Of a DNA stretch of 64,000 bases, positions 33,223 to 45,006 are shown one piece after another. A program made the translations under genes and the position numbers. The notes below the pieces were generated by a model. It searched no databases. It was not told the DNA's origin and saw nothing but the letters and a program-made list of their open reading frames with translations. Each line of letters starts with the position of its first letter. Within the stretch, counting starts at the first letter, position 1. The stretch is from Oidiodendron maius Zn (taxonomy: Eukaryota > Ascomycota > Leotiomycetes > Myxotrichaceae). The DNA is taken from contig KN832871.1 in NCBI GenBank assembly GCA_000827325.1, forward strand, positions 868,001-932,000. The letters run 5' to 3'.

Positions 33223-36200
33223 ATGCCGTCCGCTGCCGTCGCAGATGACGAAAATGGAGCTACGAAGCCAAACACTACTCCCAATATCCGCCGCAGTCCT
33301 GCAAAGAGAACCCCGCGCAATGGGAGTACACCAACTCGTAAGGCCGAGGACAAGAAGACCCCGACTCCCAATGCCGCTGGGGCGAAAGCACGAACGCCCA
33401 ACAGTGCGCCAGCCAATGCCCGCAGAGTATCCAAGAAGGCAGAACCTACTCTCCTCTCGGATTTCCTGTTAGGGAGACCAAGTCCGCAGCGAGTTGGAGT
33501 TGGAGGGCGGAGAAAGAGCCTTGATGTGGTTAAGAAAGAGATGAAGCTCGAGGCGGACGTTATTGGGAAAGTACCACACGTAGGGGGCGTAAAAGATAGG
33601 GTTAAGCAATGGCAGAAGGCCAATGCTGCCGAGCTTGTGGCAAGTAAGGCTGAAGAAAATAAGACGGGCGACAGTACCGATTTAGAAGATGGTAACTCGG
33701 CGGGCAGAGATGGAGATACAAATCCTAGACCTGGGCGGCGGAAAAGCGAAGAGGCTGAAGATGAAGTGCCAAACGGAGGTACCGCTAAAGATCTTGCAAA
33801 GAAGAGAAGTAAGAGCGCAGCAGCCCCCAAGAAGAGAGTGGTCAGCGATGATCACTGGATGAGTAAACCTGAGAAGAAGAAATCACCACCGAGGAAAGGA
33901 CAACCCATACCAAAGCACTTTGTGTCACTAACTAATAATCCTCCGTTGGATCAAAAAATAAAGGACTGGGCCAAGAGGAACGCATCTGAAGAGCCCGAGG
34001 AGGTTCCTACCAGCATGACGGGCTCGAAGCCTAAGCCAGCAGACGCAAAGCCTAAGTCAATAGATGTGACACCGAGAAAAGGGGCTCCCATTCCAGCGAA
34101 CTTTTTAACCACAACGAATAATCCGCCTTTGGCAAAGAAGATAGACGACTGGATTAAGAGGAGTTCAAGTGAGCAGTATACCCATACTACCAAAAATTCA
34201 CCAGACCGCGAAACTGGCTATGAGACGCCGAGCAAGAGAAAGCCTTCTAGCCAAGACTCTCCTAAAGTTGTAATCGTGAACGAAGAGGATACACGCCGAA
34301 GGAAAAAGAGTCCTAGGCAAGAACAGGCAAAAGATGCACCAAAATCTGCGAATCCCTCAAGACTGAAGGTTTCAGATGACGGAATCCGAGTCAGGCCCTC
34401 TCCCGATCCAGCAGAGGATGAGATTCAAATCAAACCCGGCAAAAGTAACACCGTCAGTCCTGGAGATGACGGTATACGGATCCGCCCGAAAATCAGCGAC
34501 ACACCTCCCGGAGAGAAGCGGTCTTCAATGTCCAGAACTCCGCAGACTAAGGGCCGCAAAGAGCGTAGGCCGTCTCTTTCCACGAGTATCAGTGACTCTA
34601 AATCTCTCGCCAGCGGCTGCCAATTCTCTGATGATGGTCGCGATGACACTATATCCTGGACTCCCAGCCGGAAGCAGTCAAGACGACACCAAAGAAAATC
34701 GGATACCCAAACAGGATCGTTAGCGGAAATTCCTCTTGGAAATTCTGCATTTAGCGTTCTCGATCTTCCTGTTGGCGCTGAGGCAGGTACCTTGAGGAGA
34801 CGCGTTCCACCAAAACGGACACCGAGCTTTAGTGTGCCAAAAGTCTTCAAGAAAGTATACAACGAAGCTCGCAATATCGTTCACGATACTGCTGACCAGC
34901 AACGGCCGGGTATAGCGAACCCGCCCAGTATCGAGTCTTGGTTAAATGGAACATCTGACCCATTCATTGATGCTCCAGCTATCCTTAAGACTTCGTCGGA
35001 AGCACTGGAATCGCCGCCTGGCGTCGGTAGTCTTGAAGATAACCATCAAACTGAAGCTGATAATGATGGCAACCTCGGGTGGGAACTGCATACGCGCACC
35101 CCTGAAGGAAAGAGCAATAAGAGCGGGTTTGGTGACGCTGAGAAAGGCTCTTCTGATGCTCAGGAAAGGCTCCCCAGTATGGGACATTCTCCAGCCAATT
35201 CCCCAGTGAATTTGAAACGAACACCGGCCACTCGAGGTGCTTCATCTCCCAAGTCAGCAAGAAAGACCCCTCTTAAAGAAGTATTTTTGGATGCTTTCCG
35301 GGGGCAATCAACAACAACGCCACGCTCCAAAGGCACTACCCAAGAGGAGATATCTGAGTTCCCAAACAGTCGTAGTCCTCAAGAGGTTAAGGATGCTAAC
35401 CATAATGTCGGCAGAGAGAATTCATCAAGCCAGAGTCCTCCAGCGCCTGGAGATGTGAAATTGAGCCGTAAGAGAGAAGAGAGGCAGCTTCCAGTATTTT
35501 CAAATCGACCAGCGCCAACTACTGGAATGCATCGTTTGTCCACGATTGCTTCTGTTGAAACTTTCAGCACAGGCTCTTCATTGAGTGAAACTATATCGGA
35601 GCTTTCAAAAACAACTCTAACGCAAGATACGCATTCCACCTTGCCCACAGAGTCGAGCCTTTCACGCAACACTAATAATTCAGGGCTCAAAAGGCGGCTT
35701 ACCAAACACTCAGATTTACTCTCTGTGCTATCGCTGCCTGACCCTGCGGGTCCTGAAGCTGGCAAATCGATCAGGCCGGCGCGGAGCGTCCGCACATCTC
35801 GAGTCCGTCTAGAGACCGCGACAATACGGGGGCTCATGAAAGAATTGACCGACGACGAGGCTAAATATCTGCGAGAGCTTAACACACTAGTTGACGGCGT
35901 TATTCCTGTCTTGCTTTCTTCAGTTTTATCAAAGTCTAAGTCTGCAATTGCTGCTGGCCTCTTTGATGCAAATCCAGGTGAACAACTCGACGCCTCCTTT
36001 ACAAGGCCTATAGTTGATATGGGCGTCGCTCTCGAACGCTTGAGATCGCTTCACAAACGAATTCCACTTGGGGACCCCGAAGCCATCACCTCTTGGGCCC
36101 ACGGTGCTTATAAGACCTACAGCGACTACCTTGCTGCGTGGCGCATGGGATTTCAAGACGTCGTTGTCAACCTAGCGCCTGCTTCTGAATCTCCCGCTAC

Positions 36201-38997
36201 CTCAGATCTCCCAACTCTCGACACCATGCCTCGAAACGCCAACGGGGACGTTGTCGATGTTGGAGGTGAGCGTGTGGATGTCGCCTTCTTGCTCAAGCGA
36301 CCCCTAAATAGAGTCAAATACCTGGCAAAGATTTGCAAGGTCTGCCTCCAAGCTCCTATATTATTTCTTAAAGAGACTTACTCTACCTAGGGAATCAATA
36401 AACTCAAGACCACTGACCTCTCAAAGATGGTTGATACCATGTGGGAGGAACTTGAATCGACAGCAAAACGCCGGGCAAAAGAAGAGAGTGCGAGGATGGT
36501 AGATCGAGCTGCGGCCAACACCGACCCCACTCGAGCTCGAGACCCGAGTACATTAGCTCTTGCAGAGGATACGAAGATCGATCGAACTCGACAAGTCTGC
36601 GCGAAGGATTACTTCTTCATGGATATGCCGCATTCTACTGGCCAGCGCATCGAGTGTCAAGTCGAGCTTTTATTACGTGACAATCCTTCGGATAAGGATG
36701 ATGATGGAGATATTCTTGTCTGCGCTGTTGATAATGTCAGTAGATGGCTACTTCTTACACCACTTCCAAAGAAGTATACGTCCGCTCGCCTGGGAGACAA
36801 TCCAAGTCAAGTAGTAATATTGGTGAGAGGCGTAGGAGACTCCCAGAAGAACTGGCAAGAAACCTTCCTTCTTCAAACAGACGACAATGAGGCCGCCGCC
36901 GAGTGGGTTGAAATGTTGGGTAAAACACCAATACCTCCGGCCCTCTCATCTGCCTCGCCCTCCAAAGCTCAGACGCATACTACAGGTGCGGCCAACACTG
37001 GAGGTGTTGATATCCCAATCGGCGAACGTCGGCGACGAGAGGCCGAGGAGATTGTCACTGAGCAACCAGACTGGCAGAGAAAACTGCACACTACCTATGT
37101 CTCAATCAATGAAGACTCAATGGGCCTCAGCACGGAACCAAAAGATCTCAATGACGCTATGCGCAAGGCGGGCCAACTGGCATCGGACAAGCATGCAAAA
37201 ACGAGACGACATAACAGTTTCGTCTATGACAGACCATCTACAGTATCCCGACCTCAGTCTTCCGGTTCCAACCAGACCTTTAATTCAAAAGGTAGTGATG
37301 GCTCCAGCTCTATCGCCGTTATGTCCGGTGCGTTGCCTTACACCCCCCAAAGTGCAAAGACAGCGAAGAGAGACTACAGCAAACATGGGTATCAATTGGC
37401 CTCACCTAGGCAACATGAAAGCCCTCCTGCTCCCCCGGCACATCGAACGCCAATAACTCCTAATACTCTCAAGACATCTGATCCAGCTCTTGACTCTCCA
37501 ACTCCGAGAGCCAAGAATCGAAGAACTTCATCTCCATTGAAGCATGAGTATCAGCCATTCGACTCTCCACATACAAGTGATTCCGATTTTTCAGGCGAGG
37601 ATTCCTCGTCGAGCACAGACGAAGAGCTCGAAGAGACCGAGCCTCCAGGGTATCAGCTAGCTGCGGCAATGCTTCAGGGGAAGCGAGAAAATCACTTAAT
37701 TCCTGGCAGTGATTCAAAGCACACCCCAGGACAGTCAAACTTGGCCAAACAGGCATCCCCCGATGAAACTCCCGGCTCTATTTCATCTAGCGCAGTAAAG
37801 CTCACGGCGATGATATCCTGCTGGAGCAATAAGAAAGGCCAATGGGAGGATCTTCACTCGGAACAGTGCTCTATTGTCGTCAGCCCGGGCTTGATAGAGG
37901 CATTTGAAATGAGTGCCTCCCACTCATTGCCAGTCCATGGCCCTTATTTAACCAAGCCAAATTTGTCTGATGCCAAGCATAACAGAGACGAAGAAGCGAA
38001 TCGTCCATTGCTTGCAATTGAAATAACGCCATTTGTCAACATGAGAAAGAGCAATGGGCTGGACATAGAAGTTCACGGAGCCCCGAAGCCCAATTCTTTG
38101 CTCAAGTGCAAAGGCGCCATCCGCTATCGTTCTCCGACTCCTGCTGATTGTAACCAGCTTTACAATGCCATTCACAAGTCTCGGATGGAGATTCCGGCCT
38201 TTATAGAACTGGAAAAGGCGGGTACTATAGACCCTTATGGCGCAAACGCGTACGAAACTGCTGTAAAAGGTCGTTTCGGCCGTAATTTCTTTGGGAGGCG
38301 GCGGAGCTACCGAGCCTCTGCCCGTGCGCCGCCATCCACAGTCGAGCCCTCAGTTCAATCAAACTCCTCGTCTGTATTCTCACGACTTAGGCACCTAGGC
38401 AGCGGAGGTAGATTCAATATTGCCAAGAGCACACTAGACAGCAGTCCGCACCAAGGTTTCTGGTCCGCTCCGGGCAGTGTCTATGAGTCCCGGTACTCAG
38501 ATTTATCTGGGACGCCACCAGGTACCCCGCCGAGTCTCTCTCTGGCCTATAGTAGTAACTCTAGGTATGGTGGCAACATTGGACACGAGAATATAAAGAT
38601 TCGACTTTACTCCTTAGAGACTAACACACGATGGGATGACAAGGGCGAGGCAGCTGTTACATTCAGTCATCCGCCTCATGGAATGCGACAGGCTTTGGCC
38701 GTGAATAACGGCGTCGAGAATCGCGTTACCGTTACTCTCAAAATCGGGAAGAACGAGGGTGATAGCTTCGCCATGCTAGATGAAGTCCTTGGCTCGAACT
38801 GCTTCAACAGACTAGGGCGAACTGGCGTCATGTTCACCGTCTGGGAGGATATCCGTGGCGATGGGGGTGAGATTGGACAAATTGGCCGATCTGGAGGCGT
38901 CAGTGGCCGAACTAGAAAGTGGCTCTTCCAGACTAATTCACAAAGAGAGGCCGCATGGATTTACGGACTGACCCAGCGGTCAGCCCTTACTTATTAA
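33223..38997 (+). CDS. Large DH-PH (RhoGEF-like) protein
   Basis: A 1907-residue protein from exons 33223-36339 and 36391-38997. The first about 850 residues are disordered, Lys/Ser/Pro-rich, with a duplicated motif: GQPIPKHFVSLTNNPPL...KIKDWAKR (33898-33978) and GAPIPANFLTTTNNPPL...KIDDWIKR (34081-34161). A second small pair, DDGIRVRP and DDGIRIRP, follows. A DH (Dbl-homology) domain starts near residue 860 (TIRGLMKELTDDEAKYLREL) and ends with LLKRPLNRVKYLAKICKG, the conserved third DH block. A PH domain follows (about 1110-1230; YFFMDMP, RWLLLTPLPKKYTSARLG, WQETFLLQTDDNEAAAEW). The last about 150 residues look like another PH/EVH1-like fold (IRLYSLETNTRWDDKGEAAV ... KWLFQTNSQREAAWIYGL). It probably activates a Rho-type GTPase at sites of polarity or septation. 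Which GTPase, and whether the divergent DH is active, is open. It does not look like Bud3 or Cdc24 in layout. Confidence 0.85.
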
Positions 38998-39865
38998 GGG
39001 GAAATGGTAGGAATGAAATGCATGCTGCACTGCGGAATGAAAACAGCAGCTTATGATTGATGAAGGGGTAATGGGATGGGTGACGTGGGATGTCACTAGA
39101 ATATTTCTGTCTCCTGTATGAGTACTTTTCTTCACACACTCTCTGGATATTGCTCCTCGCCAATTGGAGCATTTCGTCTGTATACTACCCTCTGGGTCGG
39201 CATTTTGAGCATTTGCAGGTTCTACTCCTGGCACATAGAGGGAGAGAAGATGCGTCTAACATAATGAGTCCTATAACGAAAGAATGATAAGAATAAGACT
39301 TGCGGGAAGAAATTCTGTTTTAAACGTGTGATTGGTTTTCGGATATGAAAATGGTTATTAGACGTCTAGTAGCTTTGTGGGAGGATAGTCTATCATTTCT
39401 TATCAAATCGCATCCAAATAAGCAAAAGCTGGTATTTTGTCACCTCCAGAGAATTCTAAGCAAATTTTAGGATTCGTACGATGATCTCTATGCCATTATT
39501 GCTCTTTTATTGAGGTCATGTGCCATTGCCATGCTCATAGTGGTAAACAGAGTAGATTTCCGATTTTGTGGCCTGTCTTTATATGTTCGAAAGGGGTTGC
39601 CGGGGTTGGGGGGAGTGTGTTTGAACCAAAACATACACAAAATAAACCAACACATCCACGCGATGCGTTAAATGCAGCAAGAGTATTAAGCTTGATGCTA
39701 AGAAGAGATGGTCTGATCGAACGGATATAAGAAGTCAATTCCATCTCGTTTTGAGGCCAATGCGCCAGACGCCTTGCCACCAGACACAACCCTCAGGGGC
39801 AAGTTTCATCAGCCCTGATATATCTATACATAGTAATACACAGTCTAGACTTTCTTTTTTTGGCT
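38998..39865. other. Intergenic between convergent genes
   Basis: 868 bp holding the 3' ends of the DH-PH gene and the GT31-like gene. Only short chance frames; nothing recognised. Confidence 0.5.
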
Positions 39866-41320
39866 TCAAAATAACCATAACAGCTCGAGCACCTCATCCA
39901 TCTCCTGCATCTCGTCCCCGAACTTGTCCCCTCTATAGAGGTACGTCTGCCTCACATACCACTTGTCGACAACTTCGGATGCGACCAGCCTGTAAGACAT
40001 CTTCTCTCGCCCGACGGCTTTCCTCAGTGGCCCGATCTTATGAAGGAAGTTAGCTTCCTCACCCTGCCACGTCTTCTCGACTGCCGCAAAATCGATCTCA
40101 TCTAGGCCCTTTGGGTACTCGGCGATCGAGTAGCCATTACTCAGGACCATATTCGACTTCGGGAAGGACCACCGCTGGAATAGTCCCTCGGCGCCACAAG
40201 CCTTGGAGACCTTCAAACTCTGAGGGATGTCGACCTTGAACCATGTGCGCCAGTGGTGCACGGTCAGCATGCGCCTGCCACTCTCAAAATATCCCGAGGG
40301 CGTCTCCCCTGGCCCGAGGATGTCCATCTGGTGCAAGCTGGCGTCGAACATTGGGCGGATGTCTGTGAAGGTGTTCACGCACCGGCTGATGATCTGGTCG
40401 CCCTGGCTGCGGCCTTTGGCACTGTCGATGCACTTGTCCCAGATCTCGGGCCTGGTCAGGCGTGCGGCGAGCGGGACGGAGATGAAGATGCCGCCCCCAC
40501 CGAAAGCCTGCACACCCCAGGTCTGAATCTGTTCCACGTTATCAGACATGGCACTGACCATGGTCTGCTTCTCGGCGTTATAGGTGGTGGAGAGATGCTC
40601 GACGAGTGAGGGGAGCGAAGGGAGGAAGGTGTCATCGTCGATGAGCGCCAGCCATTTGGTGTGCGGTTGCCGGTTCTCGTAGAGCCGCTTGATAAGGGAG
40701 AAGTAGGCGAGAGGGTATCGGATCTTGGAGGTCTCAATGGTTGCATCGATGCCCAGATCGCGCATATAGGACTGCATCTCGTCGGTCTTGTCGTCCGGGG
40801 GCGAGACAATGTGCATAGGGGACCCACTGCCCTTGAGCCAGTGCACGAATTGGGTGCTGGCCTCCTTGAGGCGAGAGACGGGCGTGGCCACACCAAATGA
40901 GATGATGGAAGTATTGACCTTTGGAGACTCGGGGACCAGGACCTCTAAGGGAGGGAGGAAGGGGATCGGTGCACGTGACCCGTGCGACCCCCCAGCCGCC
41001 TTGTCGATGGTGGCGTCCCCTGTCTTGGCTAAAACTTCGGCGTCTGGGAATAACGGTTCGTGGTCAACGACCGTCAGGTCCGGCCGCTCACCGATAAAAG
41101 ACTTGGCACGGATCATACGCTGGGCATAGGTGAACTGCGGCGTCTGGACATGTTTTCGCAGATGGTCAAGGTTCTGCGTGATCGTGTGTGGAGGCAGCTG
41201 TGGCACGGCAGCTCCTCTGGGGCGTATGACGAGCCCATAGTACCAGACTGTCGCCAGGAGGACAGCGAGCAGCAAGACGGTTGGCCGCCGCCGCCATCGC
41301 GACGCATCCAGGCCGGCCAT
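39866..41320 (-). CDS. GT31/DUF604-type (Fringe-like) glycosyltransferase
   Basis: A single-exon type II Golgi membrane protein of 484 residues. ATG 41320 (MAGLDASRWRRR) gives a short basic cytosolic tail directly before one anchor (PTVLLLAVLLATVWYYGLVI) and a stem; the longer frame upstream starts at TTG and is rejected. The luminal domain has TKWLALIDDDTFLPSLPSLV, with the DDD metal/UDP-sugar motif near residue 225, preceded by RYPLAYFSLIKRLYENR. Then come QAFGGGGIFISVPLA and a DQIISRCVN block followed by HQMD, all typical of DUF604/Fringe-like fungal proteins. It probably transfers a hexose to cell-wall or secreted glycoproteins; the exact linkage is unknown. On the coding strand the leader contains long A-rich runs (41341-41395). 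Convergent with the DH-PH gene and divergent from arb1. Confidence 0.88.
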   Translation of the reverse strand: MAGLDASRWRRRPTVLLLAVLLATVWYYGLVIRPRGAAVPQLPPHTITQNLDHLRKHVQTPQFTYAQRMIRAKSFIGERPDLTVVDHEPLFPDAEVLAKTGDATIDKAAGGSHGSRAPIPFLPPLEVLVPESPKVNTSIISFGVATPVSRLKEASTQFVHWLKGSGSPMHIVSPPDDKTDEMQSYMRDLGIDATIETSKIRYPLAYFSLIKRLYENRQPHTKWLALIDDDTFLPSLPSLVEHLSTTYNAEKQTMVSAMSDNVEQIQTWGVQAFGGGGIFISVPLAARLTRPEIWDKCIDSAKGRSQGDQIISRCVNTFTDIRPMFDASLHQMDILGPGETPSGYFESGRRMLTVHHWRTWFKVDIPQSLKVSKACGAEGLFQRWSFPKSNMVLSNGYSIAEYPKGLDEIDFAAVEKTWQGEEANFLHKIGPLRKAVGREKMSYRLVASEVVDKWYVRQTYLYRGDKFGDEMQEMDEVLELLWLF

Positions 41321-42500
41321 CAAACAGCGATGCCTTTTATATGCCGAGAGCTTTTTATTCTTTTTTAATCCTTTTTTTTTTAAAGAAGTGGTTGATGAGC
41401 GCAAAGGACAAATGTCGCGGGCCAGCGCGGCTCCTCTTTTTGTTTTCGCTGGTTGGTCCAGGTTGAGCGGGAAATTGGGATGTGCTGCTCGTTCGTCCTT
41501 CCTGGATGGTTCTCCACGTCTTTTTCAAGCAGACGCTGAGTGAGAGTGAGAATGAGAATGTGAAAGAACCACAATTGAAGGACATCTAGTGTAGGAGGGT
41601 CCACCCGGCTCTACCATTGGCGTGCGGAGGACGCATCATCCATTTGCAGGTAGGGAAAGGGGGGGGGGTGATTGCTGCTCTGCCCTTTTCTTATGTTGGA
41701 CCCTAGGAGAGACGGTGGCCTATTAGCACGGCGACGATCCTTCGATTTGAATTCATGACGACAAGTATGGAGTTGGCCTTCGCCTTCCCTACTCTGGACT
41801 GTAAACTTACCATCACGTGATGCTGTAATTGAGATGTGCGGCGCAGGAGAGAAATATTCTGCGAGTCTCGGTGGGAGAGGAAAGGAAGAAGGGATTGTGT
41901 TATATGTGCTTTGCAGAGCGTTGTCTTTATATAGGACACCCCCCGAAATACAATTTGCTGCTCAGCCCGTAGGTGGTTGTAATCTGGCCCTCTGCGCCTC
42001 TTGCCAGATGAATACCGCCGGATGTCAGCCATCCGCGCGTTTCAGATTGCACGAGATAAACCACGTGACCATACGTCATAATCACCACTGTTTGGAATGA
42101 CTTTTATCACGTGAATTGAGGTACGTACCTCGCACCTGCTTCTCCGCCACAATCCTCAGGTACCCACAAACAGTTATACTGAAGTACCCTTTGACGAAAA
42201 CTTTCGACCACCCCTCATCATCATATTATACTCTCTTGGAGAGAGGTTCTTCACCATCGCTATCTTCCATACCTGATCCTCCTCTCTTCTCCTCCCGGAA
42301 TCTCTCGCGACCAGATATTAATTCCCATCCAGCCAACCCCTGCCCGAGATTATCGGCAGCGCCACCGCGACATTTCATCGCCCCGAAAAAAACCCCACTA
42401 CAGATTTCTCCCCACCATTCGTCGGGTTGAATGTGAAATCCTTCATTCTCGACCATCACCACAGTCGCACAACTTCCCCCTCCATCTCCTCTGCCCTACG
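41321..42500. promoter_or_regulatory. Divergent promoter GT31/arb1 with three CACGTG boxes
   Basis: 1.18 kb. E-box type sites lie at 41812-41821 (ATCACGTGAT), 42062-42069 (CACGTGAC) and 42107-42114 (TCACGTGA). Poly-purine/pyrimidine stretches are near 41655 (G run) and from 42190 to 42490 (CT-rich, probable arb1 leader). No gene was recognised. Confidence 0.6.
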
Positions 42501-44517
42501 ATGGTTTCTGCGTCCAAGGCCGCCCGCGAGGCGAAGAGAGCAGCTGAAGGCAAGGCCCCCAAGAAGACGGCTGCCTCGCGCTCGAAGGCTGGTTCCAAGA
42601 ACGCATCAGGCGCAAATACTCCGCCCACGCTCGACGCCGATGGCAACGCTCTCGAGGATGACCAGCCCGCAACGTCCGCGCAGGATTTGGACACTGTAAA
42701 GAAGTTGGCCGACCAGATGGACAAGCATGGTCTATCCGACCGGGTGACGACAGGTGTGCTGAGTTCGCTCAAGCAGAGTAGAGACGTCAAGATCACTGCT
42801 ACCTCGCTCGTGTTCCATGGCCGGGTCCTCATCACTGATACGGTACTCGAACTGACATATGGTCGTCGATACGGCCTCCTGGGAGAGAACGGCTGCGGCA
42901 AGTCTACCCTCTTGAAGGCCATCGACAAACGCGAATTCCCTATCCCCGATCATGTTGATATCTATTTACTGAACGAGGGCGCGCCTCCCAGCGATCTTGG
43001 CGCTCTGGAGTGGGTTGTGAGAGAGGCCGAGAATGAAATGGAGCGCCTAGATAAGCAGGCGGAACAGATCTTGGAAGAGGAAGGACCTGAATCGCCGCTG
43101 TTGATGGATCTCTACGAGGTATATTTTGTTACTGAGCTGTCCTGAAATGAACTTTATGGCTGACATTGTGAACAGCGTATGGAAACCATGGACCCCTCTA
43201 CATTCTCCACCCGTGCGTCCCTTATTTTGACCGGTCTCGGCTTCAACAAGCAGACCATTCATAAGAAGACTAAGGATATGTCCGGAGGCTGGCGCATGCG
43301 AGTCGCCCTTGGCAAAGCTCTCTTCGTCAAGCCCTCGCTCCTGCTCCTCGACGACCCCACTGCACATCTGGATCTGGAGGCTTGCGTGTGGCTTGAAGAA
43401 TATCTTAAGAAATGGGATCGCACATTGGTCCTCGTATCCCACAGTATGGATTTCCTCAACGGCGTCTGCACTAACATGATCGATATGCGTCAGCGTAAGC
43501 TTATTTATTACGGTGGTAACTACGACTCCTATTCGAAGACTCGCAGTGAGCAGGAGACCAACCAGATGAAGGCATATCACAAGCAGCAAGAAGAAATTGT
43601 CCACATCAAAAAGTTCATCGCGTCCGCCGGTACGTATGCCAACTTGGTCAAGCAGGCCAAGTCCCGGCAGAAGATCCTGGATAAGATGGAGGCGGACGGA
43701 TTCATCCAGAAGGTGGAGCAGGATCGCGTCTTCACCTTCCGCTTCGCCGACGTCGAGAAGCTTCCCCCGCCCGTACTGTCTTTTGACGACGTCACCTTCT
43801 CATACAGTGGCAAGACGGAGGATGATCTGTACCGCAACCTCGACCTCGGTGTGGACATGGACTCGCGAACGGCACTTGTCGGGCCCAACGGCGTGGGCAA
43901 GTCTACGCTCCTCCGTCTCATGACGGGCAAGCTGAACCCGACTGGAGGCCAGGTCTCACGGCACACACATCTCAAGATGGGCATCTACTCGCAGCACTCC
44001 TCGGAGCAGCTCGATCTGACCAAATCTGCGCTGGACTTCGTGCGCGACAAATACTCCGATAAGTCCCAGGACTACCAGTACTGGCGCCAGCAGCTCGGCA
44101 AATACGGCTTGTCGGGCGACGCCCAGACTGCACTCATGGGAACGCTGTCCGAGGGCCAAAAGAGCAGAATCGTGTTTGCCCTACTCGCCATCGACGGGCC
44201 GAACATGCTGCTCCTCGACGAACCGACCAACGGTTTGGATATTCCGACCATCGACTCGTTGGCTGATGCTATCAACGCATTCACCGGTGGTGTCGTCGTC
44301 GTCTCGCACGATTTCAGGTAATACAAGCTCTCCTATCTACATTTTACGCAAAGCCCCTCTTTTGTGCCCGCTGCTAACTTCCGAATTCAGACTGCTCGAT
44401 AAGATCGCCAAGGACATCCTGGTGTGCGAGAAGAAGACGATCCACCGCTGGGACGGCTCCATCGCCGAGTACAAGAACCATCTGAGGAAGAAGATGGTCT
44501 CTACTGGTGCTGTCTGA
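42501..44517 (+). CDS. arb1: ABC-F ATPase Arb1 (ribosome biogenesis)
   Basis: A 628-residue soluble twin-ATPase of the ABCF2 type, without membrane domains, that shuttles between nucleus and cytoplasm and supports 40S/60S maturation. Exons 42501-43118, 43176-44317, 44391-44517. A Lys/Ala-rich N-terminus precedes NBD1: Walker [10 protein letters not shown] (Lys134), signature [15 protein letters not shown], Walker [16 protein letters not shown]. The ABC-F linker runs from about [16 protein letters not shown] to [17 protein letters not shown]2 has GPNGVGKST (Lys448), signature [15 protein letters not shown] and Walker [19 protein letters not shown]1 has Asp in place of the catalytic Glu, as is usual in Arb1, while NBD2 is canonical. 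Length and sequence are those of the orthologous group. Confidence 0.97.
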
Positions 44518-45006
44518 AGAGTTAATTCTCAATCGGGCAGTAAAATGAGAGAGAGAACTAACAGACTTAATGAAACCCAAAAAGTTTTGTGCATTTTTTT
44601 TCTTACCCGTCTAGATGAGGTGAGAGGGTTGGGCATGATGGTGGGGATGGATATATATCAGGGAGGGAGAGTAGTTGACGCCTTTGCCGAAGCGAACCTA
44701 CCAATGGGCTTTGGCAGGTGCGCTTTTGCGAAAGGGATATTCAAATACACATGGGTATTCAATCGCTTACGTATTATGGGATAGAATGCTTACTCTTAGA
44801 GGCGTAATTGACTTATTCATATATGATTTTATAATTGTGCAAAGGAATTTGACGCTTGACGGTTGTGGCGAGGCCAACTGCTGGACATCAAAGGTACAGG
44901 TTAGCATTTTTCAATCTGAACTTGAATCTGGGTTCTCTTAATTCCCCCACGGCCTGTGAAACCCGGCAAGCAGCTATCTAATTCTCCCCTACGCCATTTA
45001 CTGACA
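44518..45006. other. Intergenic between convergent genes
   Basis: 489 bp containing the 3' ends of arb1 and the calpain gene. No features recognised. Confidence 0.5.

Noticed and set aside
33171-33830. 219-codon antisense frame
   Set aside because: It is opposite the Lys/Pro/Ser-rich start of the DH-PH gene, whose composition keeps the antisense free of stops; Leu/Phe-rich low-complexity product with no family.
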